From Mesorhizobium sp. 113-3-3 (lineage in GTDB: Bacteria > Pseudomonadota > Alphaproteobacteria > Rhizobiales > Rhizobiaceae), in contig NZ_AP023243.1 of the NCBI RefSeq assembly GCF_016756495.1, positions 5,522,501 to 5,586,500 of the forward strand: DNA of 64,000 nucleotides, written 5' to 3'. Numbering within the stretch: the first letter of the stretch is position 1; each line of letters opens with the position of its first letter. The translations under genes and the position numbers were made by a program. Below the pieces are notes generated by a model. That model made no database searches. It saw only the letters and a list, made by a program, of their open reading frames with translations, and was not told the origin of the DNA. Shown piece after piece: positions 28,193-36,788 of the stretch.

Positions 28193-28624
28193 TCAGCGTT
28201 CCGGCACCTGCAGCCAGGTTTCATGCAGGTGTCGCCATTCGACGCCGTTGGGCGCCGATGAACTGGTGGTGAAGACAGCGCTCGACTGGCGGCGGCTGTG
28301 CTTGCCGCCGCGCAACTGCGCCTCCACGTAAAGGACGACGATGGAGTCCTCGGTTTGCCAACCGGGCCTGATATCCTCGATCGAAATGGCAAAGCCTTCG
28401 TCGCATGTGGCGCGGCTTGAGCGGACATGATCAATCACGGCGTCACGGTCCAGGATCTGGCCGCTCGGAGCGATCAGGGTCAAGCCTTCGCCCATGGCAC
28501 GCTCGAATCGCGAGAAATCCACCATGTCGGCACGCGCGGCGACGAACCAGTCCACGAAGAAGCGATGCAGGCCGACGACCTCGGCGCTGGCCTGCGAAAA
28601 CAGCGTGGGGTTGCCGGCGCTCAT
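28193..28624 (-). CDS. NTF2-like / DUF4440-type small protein
   Basis: This 143-residue cytoplasmic protein has an NTF2-like layout: a helical start (VGLHRFFVDWFVAARADMVDFSRFERAMGEGLTLI), then beta strands ending EWRHLHETWLQVP. Such proteins are enzymes (isomerase-like) or binding proteins, and no catalytic residues can be assigned. The start overlaps the aldo/keto reductase stop (ATGA), so it is coupled to that gene. The function is unknown. Confidence 0.72.
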   Translation of the reverse strand: MSAGNPTLFSQASAEVVGLHRFFVDWFVAARADMVDFSRFERAMGEGLTLIAPSGQILDRDAVIDHVRSSRATCDEGFAISIEDIRPGWQTEDSIVVLYVEAQLRGGKHSRRQSSAVFTTSSSAPNGVEWRHLHETWLQVPER

Positions 28625-29676
28625 GTGCGGCCTGCGTTCAAATTGTAGTGCATGATCGAGCCGTGGCGGCCATGCCGGTCGCGCTCCAGCGTATAGACGT
28701 CGCCCAGGGGACCTTGGCTTTGCGCGATCACGGCTGCGATCTTCGCGTGGTCGTCGGCATCGAGTGCGACGTCCATGATCTTTGCATTGGCCAATGCGTG
28801 AGCCTGGTTACGGGCGCCGACGATGACAGCCGCCACTTGGCGCTGTTCCAGCACCCAGGCGCTGGCGATGGTGGCGATGTCGACGCCGTGGCGGTCGCCA
28901 ATGGCCTTCAGTGCCTGCAGCAGTTGCTGGAACAGGTCCCAGCCGCCGAAATCGTCGATGATCAACTTGTATTTGACCAGCGAGCGGTTTTCGAGCGGCG
29001 TCGCGGGTTCGGCGACCCCAAGCCATCTGTCGCTGAGGAAGCCGCCGGCCACCGAACCATAGCAGAGGAAGGAGACGCCGTTTGTCTTCGCAAGCGCTGC
29101 GAGCTTGTGTGCTGGCCGCTGATCGAGCACCGAATACTGCAGTTGCTGGCTGACCAGCGGAATGCCGGCGGCGAGGATTTCGGCGAGCCGCGGCGTGTCG
29201 AAATTGGTGGTGCCGAGATTGCGCACCTTGCCCTCGCGCCGAAGCTCGTCGAGCCAGCCCATCGCCTCGACATAGCGAGGCTGGTCATAGTCCCACCAAT
29301 GGAACTGCACGAGATCGAGCCGCTCCGTCTTCAGCCTGCGCAGCGACTGATCGACGATGCCCCTGATGTAATCCCGGCTGATCGTGGCCAGCCTTTCGAG
29401 GTCGGGCACCAGTTTGGTGTGCACCTTCATTCTTGCGGCAATGTCGAGGCCGCGCGCGCTGGCCAGGCGCAGGCGCGCGGCGCCGATCAGTTCCTCGACG
29501 CCGGTGTAGATGTCGGCGCAATCATAGGTCCAGATGCCGGCATCGAAAGTGGCGATCAGGTCGGTCACCGCTTGGTTGCGGTCGATGGCGCCATGGCCGC
29601 CGGCAAGCTGCCAGCCGCCGCGAATGACGCGCGAGATGGTGTAGCCGGGGCCGAGTTCGAAAGTCTTGGCGGTCAT
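28621..29676 (-). CDS. Aldo/keto reductase
   Basis: This 351-residue NAD(P)H-dependent (beta/alpha)8 oxidoreductase has the expected tetrad: Asp52 and Tyr57 (YDCADIYTG), a Lys in MKVHTK (84 or 88) and His126 (VQFHWWDY). The C-terminal GARNQAHALANAK fits the cofactor loop. It overlaps both neighbours by four bases. It probably reduces or oxidises the carbonyl or hydroxyl of the compound imported by this cluster. Confidence 0.88.
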   Translation of the reverse strand: MTAKTFELGPGYTISRVIRGGWQLAGGHGAIDRNQAVTDLIATFDAGIWTYDCADIYTGVEELIGAARLRLASARGLDIAARMKVHTKLVPDLERLATISRDYIRGIVDQSLRRLKTERLDLVQFHWWDYDQPRYVEAMGWLDELRREGKVRNLGTTNFDTPRLAEILAAGIPLVSQQLQYSVLDQRPAHKLAALAKTNGVSFLCYGSVAGGFLSDRWLGVAEPATPLENRSLVKYKLIIDDFGGWDLFQQLLQALKAIGDRHGVDIATIASAWVLEQRQVAAVIVGARNQAHALANAKIMDVALDADDHAKIAAVIAQSQGPLGDVYTLERDRHGRHGSIMHYNLNAGRT

Positions 29677-30026
29677 CCCTTGTCATTCTCCTTCGGCAGC
29701 GGCACGGCCGTGGTCTCGGCATGGCTGAACCGCCGTTTGCCGGTCCTGACGATCCTGAGCCGGCTGGCGCAGTTGGGGTCGGGACAAGCGATCTCGGCAT
29801 CCGAGGTCATCCAGTCATTGGCGTCGGTGGGGCGCTGCTTTGCCGCCAGCAGCGGCAGCACAGCGGCGAGCGAGTAGATCGAGAAGCCCTGCCCTGCTGG
29901 CATCGACAGCATCTCGCCCTTCAGCTCGAAATAGTCGCCGGCCCTGGCGCCGCAATAGATCGGCTTGCCCTCGGGGACGACCGCCTCGACGCGAAGGTCG
30001 AAGAGTTCGAAACTGTCGTCGGCCAT
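29673..30026 (-). CDS. TIGR04076-like small protein
   Basis: This 117-residue protein of unknown function has an N-terminal beta region with a conserved-looking cysteine (GKPIYCGARAGDYFELKGEML), FSIYSLAAVLPLLAAKQRP in the middle and a CPDPNCASRLRI segment that could bind metal. The pattern fits the uncharacterised TIGR04076 family. The start is ATG 30026, one base after the stop of the upstream gene; the longer version starts inside that gene. It is translationally coupled to the aldo/keto reductase. Confidence 0.68.
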   Translation of the reverse strand: MADDSFELFDLRVEAVVPEGKPIYCGARAGDYFELKGEMLSMPAGQGFSIYSLAAVLPLLAAKQRPTDANDWMTSDAEIACPDPNCASRLRIVRTGKRRFSHAETTAVPLPKENDKG

Positions 30027-30027
30027 G

Positions 30028-30516
30028 TCAGGCCTCCACCAGGCTGAAGGTGACATCGCAGGCGCCGTTGCGGCGGATTACGCCACAGGCGGCGGCGAAC
30101 TGCTCACGCTCCTGCGGCAGCACCTGCGCCACCACGCTGCCGGCCAGCCAACCGATCGGGAACAAAAGCCGCGCGCCTTGCCCGTAGTACAGGCCGATGT
30201 CGAAAATGGCATTAGGGTTGCCGCCCCACATGCGCGGCGGCACATAGGACAGCACGATGTCGCCCGGCTGCGGGGTCAGCGTCGCGTTCTCCGCCGGCAA
30301 CGGTTTGGCGAAGGACCGGCCTTCGAGATCCACCGATGGAACCGGGCAGGAAATTTCTGGCCCGGTCCACATGGCATGGATGCCGGGGACCACGCGTGGC
30401 GTGGCGAGGTAGGTCTGGAGAAAGGCAGCGTTTTCCGGAGCCTTTTCGGGCAGCAGCAGCGCCGTCACGGAAAGCTTCGAGCGCGGCTCGGTGATCCTGA
30501 TGGCGGGCGTTGTCAT
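30028..30516 (-). CDS. DUF3830-like (cyclophilin-like fold) protein
   Basis: This 162-residue protein has strand-rich sequence with GDIVLSYVPPRMWGGNPNAIFD and GLYYGQGARLLFPIGWLAGSV. This resembles the DUF3830 family, whose members have a cyclophilin-like barrel and no known activity. The start is ATG 30516, in the stop of the GntR gene; the longer reading of 273 codons is a shadow of that gene. Family assignment is from memory and is moderate. Confidence 0.6.
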   Translation of the reverse strand: MTTPAIRITEPRSKLSVTALLLPEKAPENAAFLQTYLATPRVVPGIHAMWTGPEISCPVPSVDLEGRSFAKPLPAENATLTPQPGDIVLSYVPPRMWGGNPNAIFDIGLYYGQGARLLFPIGWLAGSVVAQVLPQEREQFAAACGVIRRNGACDVTFSLVEA

Positions 30517-31241
30517 GTCAGGTCTTTCGTGGACTGGAGCTTGTCGCGCAGGAAGGCAAAGGGTCGGCTGATATCGGCCACCAGCGCCTCGCGCGCCGCT
30601 TGCGCATCCTGCTTGGCGAGAGCCGCGACGATGCTGCGGTGATAGTGCGCGGTGTCCACCTCGCCGGCGTCGGAAAAGGCGTAGATGGCGACGCGGATGC
30701 AGGGGCCCGATTGCAGCCACAGGCTTTCGATCATAGGGATCAGCACGGCCGAACCGCAGCAGCGGTAGATCTCGAAATGGAAGCTCTGGTTGAGCGTCGC
30801 TTCGCGGTCGATATCCTTCTTGTGCTTGAGGGCCCGCATCTCGTCCCACTCGCCGAGCATGGCTTCAATCGAAGCGATCTGGCGCGGGTTCATGCGCGTG
30901 GCGGCAAGCGCGATCGCTTCGCCTTCGATGAGTGAGCGGGCGCGCAGAAGGTCATCGATACGCTCCAGCGTGATCGGCGGCACGCGCACCGAGCGGTTGG
31001 GCAGCGCCTCCAGCGCCTTTTCCGTGATCAGCCGGCCGAGCGCTTCGCGCACCGGCATGGTCGAGGTGACCAGCGCATCGGCAAGGCCACGGATGGTCAG
31101 CACCTGGTTCGGTTCGAAAAGCCCGCCAATCAGAGCGCGGCGCAACTCGGAATAGACGCGATCCTGAACGGTCTCGCGGCCGACCGGCGTGAGCTGGGCT
31201 GCGATCGTTTCGTTGTTTCGCTCGATGGCAGCCTTCTGCAT
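30513..31241 (-). CDS. GntR-family (FCD) transcriptional regulator
   Basis: This 242-residue regulator has an N-terminal winged helix (DRVYSELRRALIGGLFEPNQVL, STMPVREALGRLITEKALE) and a helical FCD domain with Asn/His ligand positions (TLNQSFHFEIYRCCG). It heads the minus-strand operon. The start is ATG 31241; the upstream in-frame codons run through paired TGATCA motifs and are probably operator DNA. It likely represses both this operon and the divergent transporter operon until its ligand is present. Confidence 0.86.
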   Translation of the reverse strand: MQKAAIERNNETIAAQLTPVGRETVQDRVYSELRRALIGGLFEPNQVLTIRGLADALVTSTMPVREALGRLITEKALEALPNRSVRVPPITLERIDDLLRARSLIEGEAIALAATRMNPRQIASIEAMLGEWDEMRALKHKKDIDREATLNQSFHFEIYRCCGSAVLIPMIESLWLQSGPCIRVAIYAFSDAGEVDTAHYHRSIVAALAKQDAQAAREALVADISRPFAFLRDKLQSTKDLT

Positions 31242-31293
31242 TCCCGGCTTTTGCCCCGTTTTCGGCTTGCGGATGAAATTAAAGCCGAATAGC

Positions 31294-31316
31294 GTGATCA
31301 AAGCAAGTGTGATCAC
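31294..31316. promoter_or_regulatory. Paired GTGATCA operator motifs between divergent operons
   Basis: GTGATCA (31294-31300) and the palindrome GTGATCAC (31309-31316) lie 15 bases apart, between the GntR gene and the plus-strand transporter operon. The region is more AT-rich than its surroundings. Two similar half-palindromes at about 1.5 helical turns are a plausible GntR operator. Confidence 0.5.
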
Positions 31317-31365
31317 AAATCAAAAATCAGGAGGCGACAACGATCGTCTTCGGCCAGAGGGTTTG

Positions 31366-32166
31366 ATGAGCGAGGCAACCGAACGGCAGGGGAAGGAGAC
31401 CCGTGCGCCGGTTCTGACGGCAAGGAATGTCGTCAGGCGGTTCGGCGGCCTTGTTGCTGTCAACGATGTGTCGTTTGACGTCAAAGCAGGCGAAATCCTC
31501 GGCCTGATCGGGCCGAACGGCGCCGGCAAGACGACGATGTTCGACCTGCTTGCCGGCAGCCTGTTGCCGACCAGCGGCGATATCCTGCTCAACGGCGTGC
31601 GCGTCTCGGGCGAAGCCGCGCATCTGCGCATCGGCCGTGGCCTCGGCCGCACCTTCCAGATCCCGCGCCCGCTGCCCAATCTGACGCTGATCGAAAACAT
31701 CATGCTGGCGGCACAGGGCCAGGCCGGCGAAAAGCTGCTGGCCAACTTCGTCACACCGTGGCGGGTGGCGGCTCAGGAAAAAGCGGCCAGGGCAAAGGCG
31801 CTCGACCTGCTGGAACTGGTCACCCTCACGCATCTCGCACATCAGCCCGCGCGCGTGCTTTCCGGCGGCCAGCGCAAGCTGCTCGAACTCGCCCGCGTCA
31901 TGATGGCCGACCCGGCGATCATCCTGCTCGACGAACCGGCGGCGGGCGTCAACGCGACGCTTCTGGAAGTCATCATCGACCGCATCCGCGACATCAATGC
32001 GCGCGGCATCACCTTCCTGCTGATCGAGCACAATATCGACATGGTGACGCGGCTCTGCCACCGCGTGCTGGTCATGGCGAGCGGCCAATTGCTCAGCGAA
32101 GGCACGGCGGAAGAAGTCGCCCGCGACCCGCGCGTCATCGAAGCCTATCTCGGGGGCACGGCATGA
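31366..32166 (+). CDS. HAAT ABC transporter ATPase, LivG type
   Basis: This 266-residue ATPase has Walker A GPNGAGKTTMFD (49-60), the signature LSGGQRKLLELARV, Walker B IILLDEPAAGV and the H-loop LIEHNID. The start is ATG 31366 after AGAGGGTTTG; the N-terminal 15 residues before the domain are hydrophilic. It starts a five-gene operon with the LivF, LivH and LivM homologues and an FAD oxidoreductase, divergent from the regulator and binding-protein operon. Confidence 0.93.
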   Translation: MSEATERQGKETRAPVLTARNVVRRFGGLVAVNDVSFDVKAGEILGLIGPNGAGKTTMFDLLAGSLLPTSGDILLNGVRVSGEAAHLRIGRGLGRTFQIPRPLPNLTLIENIMLAAQGQAGEKLLANFVTPWRVAAQEKAARAKALDLLELVTLTHLAHQPARVLSGGQRKLLELARVMMADPAIILLDEPAAGVNATLLEVIIDRIRDINARGITFLLIEHNIDMVTRLCHRVLVMASGQLLSEGTAEEVARDPRVIEAYLGGTA

Positions 32167-32912
32167 GCGAAACCGTCCTCGATGTCCGTGATCTCGAAGC
32201 CGGCTACGAGCCGGGTGTGCCAATCGTGCGCGGCGCTTCGATCACCGTCGGCAAGGGCGAGATCGTCGTCGTGCTCGGCCCCAACGGGGCCGGCAAATCG
32301 AGTTTCATCAAGGCGATCGCCGGTCTCGTCCCGATCACCGGCGGCACGGTGTTTTTGGACGGTAAGGACATTACCGCCGCACCCGCCCACACCATGGTAC
32401 GGCTTGGCCTGGCCTTCGTGCCGCAGACCGAAAACATCTTTCCGCTGATGTCGGTCGAAGACAATCTGAAAGTCGCCTGCGGAATCCTCGAGCGGCGTGA
32501 AATCCCTGCGCGTATCGACGAGATGTATGCGGCCTTCCCAGATCTCGTGCGCCAGCGCCGCACCGCCGCCGGCAATCTGTCGGGCGGACAGCGGCAGATG
32601 CTCGCGGTCGCCCGCGCCTTGATTGTCCATCCCAAGGTTCTGGTGCTCGACGAACCGTCAGCCGGGCTGTCGCCGAAATTCGTGTCGATGGTGTTCGAGA
32701 TGCTGGCCGGCATCCGCAAATCCGGCGTCACCATCCTCTTGGTCGAGCAGAACGCCAAGGCGGCACTGGCCATCGGCGACCGCGCCTATGTGCTGGTCGA
32801 GGGCAAGGACCGGCACGAAGGCGTCGCTTCCGAACTGTGGAACGACCCGGTCGTCGCCGAGCTGTATCTTGGCCAACGCCCTTCTCGCGCCGGCAAGGGA
32901 GGCGCGGCATGA
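32163..32912 (+). CDS. HAAT ABC transporter ATPase, LivF type
   Basis: This 249-residue ATPase has Walker A GPNGAGKSS (39-47), the signature LSGGQRQMLAVARAL, Walker B VLVLDEPSAGLSP and the H-loop LVEQNAK. The start and stop overlap neighbouring genes by four bases. It pairs with the LivG-type ATPase to power the importer. The C-terminal extension after LYLGQRP is short and basic. Confidence 0.94.
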   Translation: MSETVLDVRDLEAGYEPGVPIVRGASITVGKGEIVVVLGPNGAGKSSFIKAIAGLVPITGGTVFLDGKDITAAPAHTMVRLGLAFVPQTENIFPLMSVEDNLKVACGILERREIPARIDEMYAAFPDLVRQRRTAAGNLSGGQRQMLAVARALIVHPKVLVLDEPSAGLSPKFVSMVFEMLAGIRKSGVTILLVEQNAKAALAIGDRAYVLVEGKDRHEGVASELWNDPVVAELYLGQRPSRAGKGGAA

Positions 32913-33817
32913 GCCTGCAATTTGTCGTCGACGGGTTGCTGACGGGGTCGATGATCGGCCTTGGCGCGATTGGCGTGACGCTGACCTATTCGATCCTGCG
33001 CTTCTCGAATTTTGCCCATGGCGACTTCATGGCCTGGGGCACCTATGCGACTTTGGCCGTGGTCAGCGCCATCGGCGCCACCTTCGGCAAGGTAGCACCC
33101 ATCGCGCCGCTATCCTTCGGCTGGCCGCTCCTGGTTGCGATGGTCGTCGGCATGGCCTTCACCGCCCTGCTGGCGCTGCTGCTCGACAGAGTGCTGTTTT
33201 CGCGGCTGCGTTCGCAAGGCCAGGCGATCATTGTGGTGATGGCGAGCTTCGGTGCGTCCATGGCGCTGCGCAGCCTGCTCGAATTCACCTTCACTTCGCG
33301 TCCGACCTATTTCAGCCGGGCGATCCAGATCGCCATGCCGGTCGGTTTCGGCATCCGCATCACGCCCGACCAGATCGCGCTTCTGCTGCTGACCGCGGTG
33401 CTTGTGCTCGGCGTGCATCTGTTGATGACGCGCACGCAGACCGGCCGCGCCATGCAGGCGCTGAGCCAGAACGCGGCACTGGCCCGTATCGTCGGCATCG
33501 ACGTCGCCAGCGTCGTGCGCGTCACCTGGGTCATCGGCGGCGCGCTTGCCTGCGTCGCCGGCGTGATGATCGGCATCCTCGTGCAGATCCGCCCGTTCAT
33601 GGGCTTCGACATGCTGTTGCCGATGTTCGCCGCAGCCATCCTGGGCGGCATCGGCAGCATTCCGGGCGCAGTGCTCGGCGGCCTGATCATCGGGCTGGCC
33701 GAAGCCGGCGCGGTGCAGCTGATCGGCGCCGAATGGCGCGCCGCCGTCTCCTTCATCATCCTGATGGCGGTGCTGTTCGTGCGGCCGATCGGCCTTTTCG
33801 GAGTTCGGGAAAGATGA
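32909..33817 (+). CDS. HAAT ABC transporter permease, LivH type
   Basis: This 302-residue membrane protein begins QFVVDGLLTGSMIGLGAIGV and carries AAILGGIGSIPGAVLGGLIIG near residue 245, both characteristic of LivH. The ATG at 32909 is embedded in the LivF stop. Eight or so hydrophobic segments are visible. It forms half of the channel of this importer. Confidence 0.94.
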   Translation: MSLQFVVDGLLTGSMIGLGAIGVTLTYSILRFSNFAHGDFMAWGTYATLAVVSAIGATFGKVAPIAPLSFGWPLLVAMVVGMAFTALLALLLDRVLFSRLRSQGQAIIVVMASFGASMALRSLLEFTFTSRPTYFSRAIQIAMPVGFGIRITPDQIALLLLTAVLVLGVHLLMTRTQTGRAMQALSQNAALARIVGIDVASVVRVTWVIGGALACVAGVMIGILVQIRPFMGFDMLLPMFAAAILGGIGSIPGAVLGGLIIGLAEAGAVQLIGAEWRAAVSFIILMAVLFVRPIGLFGVRER

Positions 33818-34794
33818 TCGATCTCATCGGCTACGGCGCCTTTTTCCTGACCACCGCGCTGATCTTCTCGCTGGTCACGCTCGGGCTCAATCTGCAGTGG
33901 GGGCTGACCGGCCTGTTCAATGTCGGCCTCGCCGGCTTCGTCGCCATCGGCGCCTATACCTCCGCGCTGCTGACCACGCCTGACGATGCCGCGCGGCTCG
34001 GTGGCTTCGGCCTGCCGATCCTTGTCGGCTGGCTCGGCGCCATGATCGTCGGCGGCATTGCCGCTGCGCTCACCGGCATGGCGACACTGCGGCTCAGGTC
34101 CGACTATCTGGCGATCACCACCTTCGGCGTTGCCGTGGTCGTGCAACTCGTCGCACTCAACGCACAGAAGCTGACCGGCGGGCCGTTCGGCATCGGCTTC
34201 ATCCCACGCCCTTTCGGCAGCCTTGCCGAGACGCCGCTGCTGTTCAACCTGTCGAACCTCGCCGTCGTCTGCGCGGTGACGCTAGTTGTCTTTTTCGCTT
34301 TGGAGCATCTGTCGCGCAGCCCCTGGGGACGCGTGCTGAAGGCCTTGCGCGAGGATGAGCGGGCGGCGATCTCGCTCGGCAAAAGCGCGCGCTTCTACCG
34401 CGTCCAGGCCTTTGCCGTCGGCGGCGCCATCATGGCACTGGCCGGGGCACTGCAGGCGCATTTCACCGGCTTCATCGCGCCGGACAATTATCTGCCGATC
34501 CTGACCTTTCAGGTCTGGGTGATGCTGATCGTCGGTGGCTCGGGCAGCAATCTTGGCGCGGTCATCGGCAGCATCCTGGTCTGGGGAATCTGGGCCGGAT
34601 CGGGGACACTGACCAGCGTGCTTTTCGCGCCCGAGCAGCAGGCGCGCGCGGCCTCGCTGCAGATCGTCGCCATCGGCGTCATGCTCTGCGTCATCCTGCT
34701 GATCCGGCCGAACGGGCTGTTCGGCGACAGGCTACAGCGGCTACGCGGCAAGCGGGCGAAACTGGCTGCGGGCGAAAGCGGCTCCGATTCATGA
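33814..34794 (+). CDS. HAAT ABC transporter permease, LivM type
   Basis: This 326-residue permease has the LivM pattern NLQWGLTGLFNVGLAGFVAIGAY in a typical position, ALREDERAAISLGK in the coupling loop, and IRPNGLFG before a basic C-terminal tail. ATG 33814 overlaps the LivH stop, and the stop overlaps the oxidoreductase start, so transport and oxidation are linked in one message. Confidence 0.94.
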   Translation: MIDLIGYGAFFLTTALIFSLVTLGLNLQWGLTGLFNVGLAGFVAIGAYTSALLTTPDDAARLGGFGLPILVGWLGAMIVGGIAAALTGMATLRLRSDYLAITTFGVAVVVQLVALNAQKLTGGPFGIGFIPRPFGSLAETPLLFNLSNLAVVCAVTLVVFFALEHLSRSPWGRVLKALREDERAAISLGKSARFYRVQAFAVGGAIMALAGALQAHFTGFIAPDNYLPILTFQVWVMLIVGGSGSNLGAVIGSILVWGIWAGSGTLTSVLFAPEQQARAASLQIVAIGVMLCVILLIRPNGLFGDRLQRLRGKRAKLAAGESGSDS

Positions 34795-36095
34795 ATGCCC
34801 TCGGTCGAGACGGGACGCATGGCGCTTCGCTCTGGCACGCCGTCAGCCGCAACCGCCGGGAACGGCCGGCGCTGCAAGGCGGGCTGGATGTCGATCTGGC
34901 CATCGTCGGCGCTGGATTTTCCGGCCTGTCGACCGCGCTGCACGCCGCCGAAAAAGGCATCTCGGTCGCCGTCCTCGAAGCCGAAATCATCGCCTGGGGC
35001 GCGACCGGGAGGAATGCCGGTTTCGTCGTGCCGAACTTCGCCAAGATGGATCCCGACAACATCCTTGCGCATCTCGGCCCCGAGCGTGGCGAACGCCTGA
35101 TCGACTTTGCCGCCGGCAGCGCCGACCTGGTCTTCGGCCTTATCAAACGGCACGGCATCGACTGCGACGCCGTGCAAAACGGCTGGATCCAGCCGGCGCA
35201 TTCGCCGGCAGCGTTCGAGAAGGTCAAATCGCGTGCCGGGCAATGGGCGCGGCGCGGCCGGCCTGCCGTTATTCTGGATCGGCAACAGGTCGAGGCGCTG
35301 ACAGGGGCGCGCGGCTATGTCGGTGGCTGGATGGACCGTTCGGGTGGCGTGCTCAATCCGGTCGCCTATGCGAACGGACTGGCCGATGCGGCGGAGAAGG
35401 CCGGCGCGCGCCTCTTTGAGCAAACGCGCGTCACCTCGGTCGATCGCGTGGCCGATGGCTGGTCGCTGAAAACGCCGTCGGGCTCGGTGCGTGCCGGCAA
35501 GGTGCTGATCGCCACCAACGCCCATGGCGGGTCGCTCAATCCGCTGCTGCAACGAAGCTATTTTCCGCTGAAGATCTTCCAGATCGCGACCGAGCCTTTG
35601 CCGCGTGAAGTGCGGGCGCGTCTGCTTCCCGGCGGGCAAGGCGTCGGCGACACCAGGCGCAATCTCTTCACCTTCCGCTTCGATGCCGACAACCGGCTGA
35701 TCAGCGGCGGCATGCACATTCTGGGCGCCGGCGCCGACACGCGCGTGCCGCAGACGATCTGGCGGCGGCTGGCCAGGCATCTCGACCTGCCGGACCTGCC
35801 GCCGCTGGCCCATGGCTGGTCGGGAATGGCTGCCGTGGAACCGGATTTCCTGCCGCACCTGCTGGACCTCGGGCCGGGGCTGATCGCCGGCCGCGCCTGC
35901 AACGGGCGCGGCATTGCCATGACGACGGCGATGGGCAAGGTGTTGGCCGACTGGGCTGCGGGAATCGAGGCTCGTGATTTGCCGCTGCCGTTCGCACCGC
36001 CGGCGCCGATCCCCTTCCATGCGGTGCTGCGGCACGCGCCCAACATGCTGCTCGGCTGGAGCATGCTGCGCGACCGGCTGGACGAGACCGGATAA
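34791..36095 (+). CDS. FAD-dependent oxidoreductase, DAO family
   Basis: This 434-residue D-amino-acid-oxidase-fold (DAO) flavoprotein has the dinucleotide motif VAIVGAGFSGLSTALHA at about residues 36-52 (read as LAIVGAGFSG), then GATGRNAGFV and GRACNGRGIAMTTAMG for FAD contacts. Members oxidise amines or amino acids such as gamma-glutamylputrescine, sarcosine or D-amino acids to imines. Its coupling to a HAAT importer points to an imported amino compound, but the identity is unknown. Confidence 0.87.
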   Translation: MNALGRDGTHGASLWHAVSRNRRERPALQGGLDVDLAIVGAGFSGLSTALHAAEKGISVAVLEAEIIAWGATGRNAGFVVPNFAKMDPDNILAHLGPERGERLIDFAAGSADLVFGLIKRHGIDCDAVQNGWIQPAHSPAAFEKVKSRAGQWARRGRPAVILDRQQVEALTGARGYVGGWMDRSGGVLNPVAYANGLADAAEKAGARLFEQTRVTSVDRVADGWSLKTPSGSVRAGKVLIATNAHGGSLNPLLQRSYFPLKIFQIATEPLPREVRARLLPGGQGVGDTRRNLFTFRFDADNRLISGGMHILGAGADTRVPQTIWRRLARHLDLPDLPPLAHGWSGMAAVEPDFLPHLLDLGPGLIAGRACNGRGIAMTTAMGKVLADWAAGIEARDLPLPFAPPAPIPFHAVLRHAPNMLLGWSMLRDRLDETG

Positions 36096-36119
36096 AACGA
36101 TCCCTTCTGGTCGCGCGGA

Positions 36120-36776
36120 TCAGGCCGTCATGCGCAGATTTTCGGAAAGAACCGCGGCTGCCACGGCGATGTCCTGTTCAAGAGAGATCCGCACAGCCGG
36201 GCCATTGCGCTGCTCCAACGCGGCAACAATCCGACGATGCGCATCGTTCGACAGCGGAATGTAGCGATCGGCCTGCATCAGAAGCTTGAGATAAGGCCCG
36301 ACGCGGCCCCAGAGGTCGCGGATCATGTTCAACAGGATCGGCGCGCCGGCATGCTGGTAGATGGCGAAGTGAAACGCCTCGTTCAGCGAGAGATAGGTCC
36401 TGGCATCGCCGGCTTCGATGGCGCGCTGCATGCCGGCGAGCGTCGTCTGGATCTCGACCAATCCGCTTTCGCTCATCCGCAACGCGGCCATCTCGCCCGC
36501 CAGTCCTTCGACGGCGATGCGGATCTGAGTCAGTTCCTCGAAGGCAGGGACGGATAGCAGCGGCACGATTATCGAGCGGTTGTTCTGCATCTCGAGCAGC
36601 CGCTCGGCGACCAGCCTTTGCAGCGCCTCGCGGATCGGCGTCGTCGAAATGCCGAAGGTCTCAGCAAGTTTGCGGATGACAAGCGTCTGGCCCGGGCTGA
36701 AACCGCCTGAAATCAACTCCTGCTTGAGCGCGCCATAGGCGCGGTCGTTGAGGGTTTGATGTTCGAGCTTCAGCAT
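36120..36776 (-). CDS. GntR-family (FCD) transcriptional regulator
   Basis: This 218-residue regulator has a winged helix (NDRAYGALKQELISGGFSPGQ, GISTTPIREALQRLVAERLLE) and an FCD domain with SLNEAFHFAIYQHAG. It is the last gene of the minus-strand operon, 12 bases after the PLP-enzyme gene. It probably binds the palindrome upstream of the operon's first gene (40483-40508) and so controls its own synthesis. It resembles the 30513-31241 regulator in layout but is clearly a different protein. Confidence 0.87.
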   Translation of the reverse strand: MLKLEHQTLNDRAYGALKQELISGGFSPGQTLVIRKLAETFGISTTPIREALQRLVAERLLEMQNNRSIIVPLLSVPAFEELTQIRIAVEGLAGEMAALRMSESGLVEIQTTLAGMQRAIEAGDARTYLSLNEAFHFAIYQHAGAPILLNMIRDLWGRVGPYLKLLMQADRYIPLSNDAHRRIVAALEQRNGPAVRISLEQDIAVAAAVLSENLRMTA

Positions 36777-36788
36777 GCGCGGTCCAGA

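Noticed and set aside
31241..31316. 25-codon N-terminal extension of the GntR regulator
   Set aside because: It reads through the paired TGATCA motifs from a GTG, with no family similarity; it is more likely operator and leader DNA.
34509..36035. Open frame of 508 codons on the minus strand
   Set aside because: It is antisense to the LivM permease and DAO oxidoreductase and has no recognisable domain.
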